15,859 nt of DNA, from NCBI GenBank assembly GCA_900545715.1, contig URAJ01000050.1:1-15859 (forward strand), written 5' to 3'. This DNA is from an uncultured Opitutales bacterium (GTDB lineage Bacteria; Verrucomicrobiota; Verrucomicrobiia; Opitutales; Intestinicryptomonadaceae). Every line of letters starts with the position of its first letter. Positions within the stretch are counted from its first letter, which is position 1. The notes beneath the pieces are model-generated. The model made no database searches. It was given only the letters and a program-made list of their open reading frames with translations, and was not told where the DNA came from. This document shows, piece after piece, positions 6,788-14,251 of the stretch. The translations under genes were made by a program, and so were the position numbers.

Positions 6788-7981
6788 TTAAATTTTTGAA
6801 GTCTTTGAGAGAAGTTTTGCGGCTTCGCGGGCGATTACGATTTCTTCATTTGCGCTTATTACCGCAACTTTTACCTTTGATTCGTGAGATGAAATTATTC
6901 CCTCCTTTTTGTGGACGCACGCCTCATTTTTTTTCCGGTCGACAACTACGCCCATAAATTCGAGCGGTGCGAGTATTTTCTCGCGCGTTTGGGGGGAATT
7001 TTCCCCTATGCCCCCGCTAAAGCTTATGGCATCGAGCCCTCCGAGGTTTGCGGCGAATGCCCCGATGTATGAGCGCGCGGAATATGCCAAGACATTCAGC
7101 GCGAGAGCTGCGTCGGCGTTGCCGTCTGCGGCGGCTTTTTCTATATCGCGAGCGTCGTTTGAAACACCGCTTATTCCGAGAAGCCCGCTTTCCTTTGAAA
7201 GCTGGCGCAAAGCCTCCTCCGCCGTTATTCCGAGCTTGCTCATAGCATACGGCAGAACCGACGGATCCAAGTCGCCGACTCGGTTGTTTTGCGGAAGGCC
7301 GCTTTGCGGACTAAACCCCATGCTCGAGCCCACCGCCGCGCCGTCGAGTATTCCGCAGACCGACGAAGAACCTCCGAGATGGCAGTTGACGAGCCTGAAC
7401 GGAGTTTCGAGTTTCGCGCGGCCGTTGTTTTGGTAGAGGTATTTTGCGCTTTCCGCGGCATCTGGGCGCCCGCACAGCTCCGCAGCGCGTTCTGCCGCGT
7501 ACTTGTGGCTTGCCCCGTGGAATCCGTTGCGGCATATCCCGGCAGACTCCCAGCTTTTCGGCACGGCGTACCTCTTCCATTCAGGCGCGGCCCATTGGAA
7601 AAAAGACGTCTCAAACAATGCTATGCGGCGCGCGCGCGGCAAAACTTTCTTGAAGGCGCGAATCGCCGCCGCGTACGGCGGATTGTGCGCGGGTGCGACA
7701 AAGCTCATAGCTTCCAGCGCCTCCAGCACATTGTCGTCGGCTTCGCGCAGGCCGGAAAGGTCTTTGCCCAAAACCGTCTTAAAGGCTACGGCATCTACGC
7801 TGTCCGGCGAGAATCCCGCCTTTTCGAGAGCCTCAAGCGACTCCCTTATCGCGGATTCAAAGTCGGACACGCGCTCGATTCCCGAGCGGAACAATTCCGT
7901 GCACTCCCCCGATTCGGATATTCCGAAAAGGGTGTTTTTATAGCTCGTGGAGCCGACGTTTGCTATGAGGATTTTTTTCAC
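6788..7981 (-). CDS. ackA: Acetate kinase family protein (divergent active site)
   Basis: The 397-residue protein spans the whole acetate/propionate kinase fold: ANVGSTSYK (7-15), AHNPPYAAAI (98-107), GFHGASHKY (153-161), NCHLGGSSSVCGI (199-211), RVGDLDP (234-240), SGGIGENS (322-329) and ANEE (377-380). Family members make ATP from an acyl-phosphate; here lactyl-phosphate from PduL is the inferred substrate. Two active-site positions differ: the usual HRVVHGG is FKTVLGK (Lys68 in place of substrate-binding Arg91, Methanosarcina numbering), and the usual FDTAFH is FETSFF (Glu124 in place of catalytic Asp148). His99, His155, His201 and Arg234 are kept. The start is GTG, chosen because the next residues (MKKILIANVGS) match the family N-terminus. 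It lies between BMC-H genes and shows no encapsulation peptide. Confidence 0.9.
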   Translation of the reverse strand: MKKILIANVGSTSYKNTLFGISESGECTELFRSGIERVSDFESAIRESLEALEKAGFSPDSVDAVAFKTVLGKDLSGLREADDNVLEALEAMSFVAPAHNPPYAAAIRAFKKVLPRARRIALFETSFFQWAAPEWKRYAVPKSWESAGICRNGFHGASHKYAAERAAELCGRPDAAESAKYLYQNNGRAKLETPFRLVNCHLGGSSSVCGILDGAAVGSSMGFSPQSGLPQNNRVGDLDPSVLPYAMSKLGITAEEALRQLSKESGLLGISGVSNDARDIEKAAADGNADAALALNVLAYSARSYIGAFAANLGGLDAISFSGGIGENSPQTREKILAPLEFMGVVVDRKKNEACVHKKEGIISSHESKVKVAVISANEEIVIAREAAKLLSKTSKI

Positions 7982-8001
7982 CTTGCGCGCCGTAATTGAG
8001 C

Positions 8002-8271
8002 TTAGAAGCAGCCGAGCTTTGAGAGATCTTCGTGGGGGCGCGCGATGACTGCGGCCGATTCGACAGTTCCGACTTTTGAAGCAGCGTCAACTGCCGATTC
8101 GAGGGCTGCTTTTGCAGAAGCCACATCTCCGGTAAAGAATATCGCAACGAGCCCGCCGCCGACTTTCTTCCAGCCGAGGAGTTCAACGCTCGCCGATTTG
8201 AGAGCCGCGTCCGCGGCTTCCATAGCCGCTACAAAGCCCTTTGTTTCAACCATTGCCAATGCCTGTTTCAT
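8002..8271 (-). CDS. BMC-H hexameric shell protein, second copy
   Basis: The 89-residue single BMC domain begins ALAMVETKGFVAAMEAADAA and ends AAVIARPHEDLSKL, the standard BMC-H framework. The pore tripeptide at 38-40 is Gly-Gly-Gly, which would give a pore without the serine hydroxyl seen in GSG-type pores. The TGDVASAKAALESA helix is canonical. It lies 21 bases after the first BMC-H gene and has a Shine-Dalgarno (AAAGGA) about 12 bases before ATG. Confidence 0.96.
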   Translation of the reverse strand: MKQALAMVETKGFVAAMEAADAALKSASVELLGWKKVGGGLVAIFFTGDVASAKAALESAVDAASKVGTVESAAVIARPHEDLSKLGCF

Positions 8272-8292
8272 ATTATCTAAAATCCTTTCAAA

Positions 8293-8562
8293 TTAGAGGC
8301 CCATTTTTTCGAGCAGCGCCGCGTGCGGGCGCGCGATTATGTTCGAGCAGACGAGCTCGCCGACTGACTGCGCCGCCTGTGTCCCGGCTTCGACAGCCGC
8401 CTTGACGCTGCCGACGTCCCCGCGCACTATGACGGTGACGTATCCGCTTCCGATTTGCACCTGTTTCACGAATTCTACGTCCGCCGCCTTGACCATGGCG
8501 TCGGTCGCCTCCACGGCGCCGGCGAATCCGCGAGTTTCTATCATTCCGAGTGATTGACTCAT
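8293..8562 (-). CDS. BMC-H hexameric shell protein, first copy (GSG pore)
   Basis: The 89-residue protein is a canonical BMC-H: SLGMIETRGFAGAVEATDAM, then the pore strand VQIGSGYVTVIVRGDVG with Gly-Ser-Gly at 38-40 as in PduA-like shell proteins, the SVKAAVEAGTQAA helix and the IIARPHAAL end. It should be a major facet protein. Its start is 31 bases after pduL and is preceded by a GAAAGG Shine-Dalgarno. Confidence 0.97.
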   Translation of the reverse strand: MSQSLGMIETRGFAGAVEATDAMVKAADVEFVKQVQIGSGYVTVIVRGDVGSVKAAVEAGTQAAQSVGELVCSNIIARPHAALLEKMGL

Positions 8563-8593
8563 ATTTTGCCTTTCAATTTTTCGATTTAAAATT

Positions 8594-9268
8594 TTATTTT
8601 ACAAGTTCGCATATAGAGGTTGGCCCCAAGTCGCAGGCATTGCCTTCGTCGGTATCTATATGGACTTCGAGTTTTAGGGCTTTATCGACCCTGCACAACA
8701 CATTTTCAAAAATGGAGGCGTTTTCGCCATAGACTTTAAGTTTCATAAAGTCTCCGTTTTGCACGCCGTAAAATTTTGCGTCGTCGGGGTGCATATGCAC
8801 ATGGCGCGCCGCGCGGATTACGCCTTCGCGCATTTCGTAAAAACCCGCCGGCCCCATGAGCATGCAGCCGGGCGTCCCTTTGGTGTCGCCGCTATTGCGG
8901 ATTGGAACTTCAAAGCCCAGCGCGCGGGCGTCGGTTAGCGCAAGCTCAACTTGGCATGCGCTTCTGCACGGGCCGAGTATTCTCAGATTTGAAATCACCC
9001 TGCTTCGAGGCCCTATGAGAGTGACCGACTCCTTTGCGGCAAACTGCCCCTCTTGGTACAGGTTTTTATGCACTGAAAGTTTGTATCCTTTGCCGAATAA
9101 AGCTTCGACCGCTTCCTGCGTCAAATGTACGTGCCGCGCGCTTACGTTTACCACGAGCGGATTCGGGCCTTCCGTGCGCCTTGGAAGGGGAAGGTTCATT
9201 TCGCGGTAAACCGTCTCGCGAATTATCCGCTCTATTTCACCTCGGGGGGTATCTTTTGTAAAATTCAT
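8594..9268 (-). CDS. pduL: PduL-type phosphotransacylase, BMC cargo
   Basis: From the ATG at 9268 the protein has 224 residues. It starts with a short amphipathic helix (TPRGEIERIIRETVYREM, about 7-24), typical of an encapsulation peptide, then a Pro/Arg linker and two PTAC domains. Metal-binding histidines are visible as ARHVHLT (46, 48), ARHVHMHPDD (156, 158, 160) and EVHIDTDEGNA (His203). PduL enzymes swap CoA for phosphate on acyl-CoA inside BMCs, regenerating CoA; lactyl-CoA is the inferred substrate. An in-frame TTG at 9325 would add 19 residues, but it lies within the leader's inverted repeat and would displace the encapsulation helix from the N-terminus, so ATG is preferred. First gene of the BMC operon. 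Confidence 0.94.
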   Translation of the reverse strand: MNFTKDTPRGEIERIIRETVYREMNLPLPRRTEGPNPLVVNVSARHVHLTQEAVEALFGKGYKLSVHKNLYQEGQFAAKESVTLIGPRSRVISNLRILGPCRSACQVELALTDARALGFEVPIRNSGDTKGTPGCMLMGPAGFYEMREGVIRAARHVHMHPDDAKFYGVQNGDFMKLKVYGENASIFENVLCRVDKALKLEVHIDTDEGNACDLGPTSICELVK

Positions 9269-9280
9269 ATTTGAAGTCGC

Positions 9281-9325
9281 TTGCCGAAACTTTATCCGCC
9301 GTTTTTGGACTGAGTCTTTCGGCAA
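9281..9325 (-). promoter_or_regulatory. Structured leader: 9-bp inverted repeat upstream of pduL
   Basis: TTGCCGAAA and TTTCGGCAA form a perfect 9-bp inverted repeat separated by 27 bases, ending 12 bases before the pduL ATG. Inside the loop is a smaller dyad GACTCAGTC (minus strand, 9308-9316). If transcription begins near 9340 it would fold in the 5' untranslated region; it could equally be a long-spaced operator. No T-tract follows, so a simple attenuator is unlikely. It matches no riboswitch class that I recognise. Confidence 0.6.
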
Positions 9326-9348
9326 TATTTTGGTTTTTTACTTATGAA

Positions 9349-9354
9349 ATTATA
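9349..9354 (-). promoter_or_regulatory. Probable -10 element of the BMC operon
   Basis: The minus strand has a perfect TATAAT about 80 bases upstream of the pduL ATG. No good -35 lies 16-18 bases upstream (candidates are T-rich only; a TTGAAA is present but just 12 bases away), so the promoter may depend on an activator, an AT-rich upstream element or another sigma factor. Transcription would start near 9340. Confidence 0.4.
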
Positions 9355-9419
9355 AAAATGTGGAATTTTCAAGAAAAATTTTAAACAATAACCCAAAAAA
9401 AACAAAAAAAACAAAAAAT

Positions 9420-9436
9420 AAAGTGCAAAACACTTT
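9420..9436. promoter_or_regulatory. Candidate operator, 17-bp inverted repeat
   Basis: AAAGTG-CAAAA-CACTTT is a perfect 6-5-6 dyad about 70 bases upstream of the putative BMC promoter -10, separated from it by phased A-tracts. Its size fits a helix-turn-helix regulator of the catabolic type. The dyad is seen directly; a binding role is inference. Confidence 0.4.
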
Positions 9437-9488
9437 TTAAAAAAGGAAATTTTTTTTGGATTAAAACTTTATCGGTATTTAGACACAC

Positions 9489-9517
9489 AAAAAAACGCGC
9501 CAAAATAAATTGGCGCG
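9489..9517 (-). terminator. Rho-independent terminator of the MFP-RND-MscS genes
   Basis: On the minus strand CGCGCCAA-TTTATT-TTGGCGCG gives a perfect 8-bp stem with a 6-base loop, followed directly by seven T's. It lies 58 bases after the MscS stop codon and separates that transcription unit from the BMC operon downstream. Confidence 0.9.
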
Positions 9518-9574
9518 CTTTCCACTGCGGATATGAGAAACTTCGCAGGATAAAAATTAAATCATTTTCGGCAT

Positions 9575-11056
9575 TTATTTTTCCGCAGCAACGCTCGGCA
9601 TGCTTTCCACGTACACCGAGGTTGACGGGAAGGCGAAAGACAGTCCCCTGTCGGCAATAAGCTTCATAATGGCAAAATTGACTTTCGACTTAACATCCGT
9701 GTGAAAATCGTAATTTATCTTTTTGGTATAGTATATCACTTTTATATTTAAAGAGGATGCCCCAAAACTGTCGAAGCGCGCCGACACTGAGAACGGATCG
9801 ACCCCCTCCACCGAAAGAATAGTAGTGCGTATTTCCGGTATTATGTCTTCAAGCTGCTTTGCTGTTGTCGAATATGTAAGCCCAATGACATCTACAACCC
9901 TCCTTGTCGGCATTCTCGAAAAGTTTTCCACAGACTCCTTTGCGAGAATTGAATTTGGGATAGTCACAAGCGTTTTGTCAAAAGTCCTAACTCTTGTCGA
10001 GCGGAAGCCTATTACTTCGACATTACCCTCGTAAGATAGCGTTTTTATCCAGTCGCCGACGATAAAGGGGCGGTCGATGATAATCGAAACCGAACCGAAG
10101 AAATTTGCGATTGTATCTTGCGAAGCAAACGCAAGAGCCATACCGCCGATACCAAGAGAAGCCAGAATCGCGTTTACGTTTGCGCCCATATTGTCGAGAA
10201 TGGACAGCAGCGCAATTACTATCACGATTGTCTTTACGACTTTCCGCAAGAAGTTTATGAGGCTTGCAGCAGCTATGGATTTTTTGCCGAGCTTTGTTTC
10301 GGCGAATGCAAAGAAAACGTCGAACGTATTGAGGATTAGCCAAAATACAGTCGCCCAAAACGCGACAGCCGCCGCCCTGTTCAATATAATGAGCGAGCCC
10401 TTTTGGGTGACTATCACCATTGCGGCGAGATATAGCCCCATCACGCAAACAAGCGTAGTTATCGGCGTTTTTACTTTTTTAAAGAAAAGGCTTGCGAAGT
10501 TCTCGGAATCCCCGTGCTTTGAAGTCTTGTAGAGAAATTTGAATAAATACCCGAGCAGATATTTTGCAAAAATCAGCGTAACAAGAAGTATTACCGAAAC
10601 GAGAATGTATTGCGCTACATACAAACCAAATACTTTTTGGGCAACAAATTGTTTGAGGGTATCGCTTTCAGATACTATCGATTTTACAAATTGCCCTATA
10701 CGGCCTTTGATTGTGTAGGCTTCTTTTAGAGCTGCGCGGTCGCGCATTTTCTGCTCTTTAATATGCTCCAATTCTTCGGGAGTCAGTTTTTTTTCGGTTT
10801 CGGGGAGCTTTATCTTATCTTCGCCCGCTTTTTGAGTGTCTTGGGCAGTCTTGGCAGCCTGCTCTTGCCCGCCGCTTGCAGGCTCGGCGCCGGCTTTTGC
10901 AGCTTCGGCGGGTTTCTCTGCAGATGCAACAGTCGCTTCCGCCACTGCCTTTTTGCCGTCGGCTGCTACACCTTCTTGCGGCGATTTTGCCTGCTGCGAA
11001 TATGCGCAGACAGACGCCGCCATTGCGGCAACTACAATAAGAAATAGTTTTTTCAT
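9575..11056 (-). CDS. MscS-family mechanosensitive ion channel with long N-terminal extension
   Basis: The 493-residue protein starts with a signal peptide (about 1-20, ending near CAYSQ). A low-complexity Ala/Lys/Glu/Gln-rich segment (about 21-112) follows and is probably periplasmic and disordered. Membrane segments lie at about 146-174, 197-217, 229-252 and 272-293. The MscS pore helix and upper beta domain follow (ILASLGIGGMALAFASQDTI at 297-316, then IDRPFIVGDWI, 327-337), with a C-terminal alpha/beta domain to 493. Such channels release solutes on hypo-osmotic shock. The gene lies 50 bases after the RND pump gene on the same strand, without an intervening terminator, so co-transcription is plausible. 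No Shine-Dalgarno is evident at the ATG. It ends before a strong terminator. Confidence 0.92.
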   Translation of the reverse strand: MKKLFLIVVAAMAASVCAYSQQAKSPQEGVAADGKKAVAEATVASAEKPAEAAKAGAEPASGGQEQAAKTAQDTQKAGEDKIKLPETEKKLTPEELEHIKEQKMRDRAALKEAYTIKGRIGQFVKSIVSESDTLKQFVAQKVFGLYVAQYILVSVILLVTLIFAKYLLGYLFKFLYKTSKHGDSENFASLFFKKVKTPITTLVCVMGLYLAAMVIVTQKGSLIILNRAAAVAFWATVFWLILNTFDVFFAFAETKLGKKSIAAASLINFLRKVVKTIVIVIALLSILDNMGANVNAILASLGIGGMALAFASQDTIANFFGSVSIIIDRPFIVGDWIKTLSYEGNVEVIGFRSTRVRTFDKTLVTIPNSILAKESVENFSRMPTRRVVDVIGLTYSTTAKQLEDIIPEIRTTILSVEGVDPFSVSARFDSFGASSLNIKVIYYTKKINYDFHTDVKSKVNFAIMKLIADRGLSFAFPSTSVYVESMPSVAAEK

Positions 11057-11106
11057 ATTTATTTCGATATGTACACTACTAAATAAATGTCAATCCAGCA
11101 AACGTC

Positions 11107-14100
11107 CTAAGCCTCGGCGGGCGCCTTCTTCTTGGAGGCAAAAAGTTTTCTTATGACATAATAGAATACTGGTGTAAATACACACCCAAAAATTGTCACC
11201 CCTATCATTCCAAACATAACGGAGGTCCCGAGAGACTGGCGAAGCTCGAAGCCCGAGCCCGTCCCGTAAGCGAGCGGAACCACCCCGAGAATAAACGCCA
11301 AAGACGTCATAACAATGGGCCTCAGGCGGTTTTTCGCGGCTGTGCTCACTGCCGACACAATTTCCTCTCCGTGGTCCTCGCGCTGTTTTGCGAACTCCAC
11401 AATCAGAATTGCATTTTTGCACGCCAGCCCAACCAGAACGACAAATCCGATTTGCGTCATTAGATTGTTGTCGAGCCCCCTGATGTTGACGCCTATCATC
11501 GCAAACAAAATCACGAGCGGCACGACGAGTATGACCGAAAGCGGAAGCGTCCAACTTTCGTACAATGCCGAGAGCAGCAAAAATACGAATATCACGCACA
11601 CCGCAAATATGTATATGGAGGAATTCCCCGCTTTTTTCTGCTGGTACGCAAGGTCAGTCCATTCAATGCCCATTCCCTGCGGAAGGATTTTTGCAGCGAG
11701 CTTTTCTATTTCGCCCATTACGTACCCAGTACTGTATCCGTGGTTCAAGTTCCCTTGAATTTCCGCGCTCGGATACAAATTGTAGCGTATAATTTTATAT
11801 GGCCCGATGCCGCGCCTTATAGATACGACCGACCCCAAAGGTACGTTCTGGCCAAGGTCGTTGGGGACTTTTAGCTTGTATATGTCGTCAATATCTTTCC
11901 TATTGCCAGCCTCCGCTTGCGCAACTACGCGGTAAACGCGCCCGAGAATATTGAAGTCGTTGACATAGACAGACCCGAGGTTAAATTGCAGGGTCTTAAA
12001 GATAGAGTCTATTGATACATTTAGCTTTTGAGCCCTTTCGCGGTCGATTGTCGCGTACAGCTGCGGATTGTTTGTCGTGTAGGTTGTGTAGGCGTCTGAC
12101 ACAGCCGGCAGGGCGTTTATCTGCTCGATGAGCTGGTTTGTGTACTTTTCAAGCTCGAATACCCCGAGACCGACTCTGTCCTGAACTTGCAGCTTGAAGT
12201 CGCTTCCGCTTCCGATGCCGGGCACTGTCGCGGGGGTAGTCACATTGATTGTTGCTTCGAGTATTTCGCGGTCGAGGACTTTTTTTACTTTGTCCATTAT
12301 ATAGTCGAGGCTCCAACCGTTTTTGTCTCGCTCTTTTCTGTCCGACAACCTGAAGTTTATCCTTCCAACGCTCGAACCGCCCTGCCCCGAGGTCGTGACG
12401 GCGTAGCGAATGCCCTCTATGTCGGACAGGAGTTTGCCCGCCCTTATGACAGCCTCCTCCGTTCTCTCGAAGGAACCTCCGTCGGGAAGCCTTAGCCATG
12501 CGTTAAAGGAGCCTCTGTCCTGCTTGGGAATGAAGCCAGTCGGGGTTTCAACGAAAATTTCCTTTGTCGCCCAAATCATTCCGCAGTACAATATGAGCAT
12601 TATCAGCGAAATCCTCACCAAGAACTTTACTAACTTTCCGTAAAATTCCGCAAATTTATCAAATCCAAGATTAAAATATTTTAGTATGAACCCTATTGAA
12701 TACTCCCAGCAATAGTCGAATATGCTCTTGTTTTTGTGGGTTGAGTGGCGCATAAAAAGTGCGCACAGCGCGGGAGTCAGAGTCAGCGAAACCAATCCTG
12801 AAATGATGGTAGAGGTTGAAATCGTCATCGCGAACTGCCTGTAAAACTGTCCGGATATGCCGGGCAAAAAGGCGGTCGGCAAAAAGGCGGAGCTAAGAAC
12901 TAGCACAATAGCTATAAGCGCGCCCTGAATCTGGCTCATAGCCTGTTTTGTCGCCTCGCGCGCGTCCAACCCGGCTTTCATATTCCTCTCGACGTTTTCC
13001 ACAACAACTATCGCGTCGTCCACTACTATCCCTATCGCCAAAACCAACCCAAACAGCGTCAAGTTGTTGATTGTAAACCCCGACGCGTACATCATCGCAA
13101 ACGTTCCGATTAGGGATACGGGAATTGCGAATAGCGGAATCATCGCAGCGCGCCAATTTTGAAGGAATACTATAATCACCAAGACAACCAGTATTACCGC
13201 CTCAAAAATTGTTCTGTAAAGGGCGTTGATTGATTCCTGCACATATTCAGTCGTGTCATACCCGATAATATAATCGACGTCGTCGGGGAATGATTTTTTC
13301 ATCTCCTCCAATTCCGCACGCAACCGCTTAACGGTTTCAATCGCGTTTGTTCCGGGAAGCTGGTACACTCCCATGGATACCGAGCTCTTTTGGTTGATGT
13401 ATGATTCGTTGGAATAGCTGTATGCCCCGAGCTCAATTCTCGCGATGTCTTTTAAGTGTATTATGCGTCCGTCCGGCGTATATTTTACGATTATGTCTCC
13501 GAATTCGTCGGGGGTTTCGAGCCTTCCGCGGGCGTTGATTAGAAGCTCGAACGCGGCGCCCGTATCGCTTGGAGGCTGGTTGAGCCTTCCCGCCGCAACC
13601 TGCGTGTTTTGTTCTTTCAGCGCGTCGATAACTTCAATCGGCGACAGATTTACGGCTGCAAGGCGGTCCGGATTGAGCCATATTCGCATGCTGTACTCCT
13701 TCGCGCCCCACACGCTGAATTCGCTGACGCCGTATATGCGGGCGAGCCTGTCCTGCATTTGCGTGATTGCATAGTTGGACAGGTATATTTTATCGCGTGT
13801 GCCGTTTGGAGATACGAGGTTGATAGTCAAAAGAATATCGGGGTTGCGCTTATAGACGTTTAGCCCGACGTCCCTAACCTCTTGCGGAAGCCTGTTTTCA
13901 GCCTGCCTTACGCGGTTTTGCACGAGAACCTGCGCCATGTCGATGTCAACGCCCGTCTCAAACGTAATGCTGATGGACCACGAGCCTTCGGAGGTAGCCT
14001 CGCTGGACATGTAAATCATTCCCTCGACGCCGTTGAGCTTTTGTTCGAGCGGAGCGAGAGTGGTATTCATAATGACCTCCGGGGAGGCGCCCGAGTACGA

Positions 14101-14247
14101 GCCGCTTACCGTAATAGTCGGCGGGGCGATATTTGGATATTGGGTAAGCGATAGCTGCGAGAATGCTATAAGGCCAACAAATACGATGAATACGGAAATA
14201 ACCGTTGCGAAAATTGGTCTGTCTATAAAGAAGTGGGAAAATTTCAT
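11107..14247 (-). CDS. RND-family multidrug efflux pump inner-membrane subunit (AcrB/MexB-like, HAE1)
   Basis: The 1046-residue protein has full AcrB-like length and order. An N-terminal membrane helix (FFIDRPIFATVISVFIVFVG) leads to a large periplasmic domain (NTQVAAGRLNQPP, 214-226) and a block of helices. The proton-relay pair Asp410-Asp411 is in GIVVDDAIVVVENVERN. A second periplasmic domain and a second helix block follow, with the conserved Lys in GLACKNAILIVEFAKQ. RND pumps export drugs, detergents or metabolites from the periplasm and inner membrane using proton influx. Its ATG is four bases after the stop of the adaptor gene, so the two are almost certainly one operon. The cargo cannot be read from the sequence. 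No outer-membrane factor gene accompanies it in the window. Confidence 0.97.
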   Translation of the reverse strand: MKFSHFFIDRPIFATVISVFIVFVGLIAFSQLSLTQYPNIAPPTITVSGSYSGASPEVIMNTTLAPLEQKLNGVEGMIYMSSEATSEGSWSISITFETGVDIDMAQVLVQNRVRQAENRLPQEVRDVGLNVYKRNPDILLTINLVSPNGTRDKIYLSNYAITQMQDRLARIYGVSEFSVWGAKEYSMRIWLNPDRLAAVNLSPIEVIDALKEQNTQVAAGRLNQPPSDTGAAFELLINARGRLETPDEFGDIIVKYTPDGRIIHLKDIARIELGAYSYSNESYINQKSSVSMGVYQLPGTNAIETVKRLRAELEEMKKSFPDDVDYIIGYDTTEYVQESINALYRTIFEAVILVVLVIIVFLQNWRAAMIPLFAIPVSLIGTFAMMYASGFTINNLTLFGLVLAIGIVVDDAIVVVENVERNMKAGLDAREATKQAMSQIQGALIAIVLVLSSAFLPTAFLPGISGQFYRQFAMTISTSTIISGLVSLTLTPALCALFMRHSTHKNKSIFDYCWEYSIGFILKYFNLGFDKFAEFYGKLVKFLVRISLIMLILYCGMIWATKEIFVETPTGFIPKQDRGSFNAWLRLPDGGSFERTEEAVIRAGKLLSDIEGIRYAVTTSGQGGSSVGRINFRLSDRKERDKNGWSLDYIMDKVKKVLDREILEATINVTTPATVPGIGSGSDFKLQVQDRVGLGVFELEKYTNQLIEQINALPAVSDAYTTYTTNNPQLYATIDRERAQKLNVSIDSIFKTLQFNLGSVYVNDFNILGRVYRVVAQAEAGNRKDIDDIYKLKVPNDLGQNVPLGSVVSIRRGIGPYKIIRYNLYPSAEIQGNLNHGYSTGYVMGEIEKLAAKILPQGMGIEWTDLAYQQKKAGNSSIYIFAVCVIFVFLLLSALYESWTLPLSVILVVPLVILFAMIGVNIRGLDNNLMTQIGFVVLVGLACKNAILIVEFAKQREDHGEEIVSAVSTAAKNRLRPIVMTSLAFILGVVPLAYGTGSGFELRQSLGTSVMFGMIGVTIFGCVFTPVFYYVIRKLFASKKKAPAEA

Positions 14248-14251
14248 AGTA

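Noticed and set aside
7289..7999. A 236-codon plus-strand frame across the kinase gene
   Set aside because: Antisense shadow of the kinase; Arg- and Ala-rich without motifs.
9269..9325. Extended pduL start (TTG at 9325, 19 extra residues)
   Set aside because: The TTG lies in one arm of the leader's inverted repeat, has no ribosome-binding site, and the ATG at 9268 places the encapsulation-type helix directly at the N-terminus as usual.
11057..11088. Inverted repeat ATTTATTT/AAATAAAT between the pump and channel genes as a terminator
   Set aside because: All A/T arms with a 16-base spacer would form a weak stem, so it is not a credible terminator.
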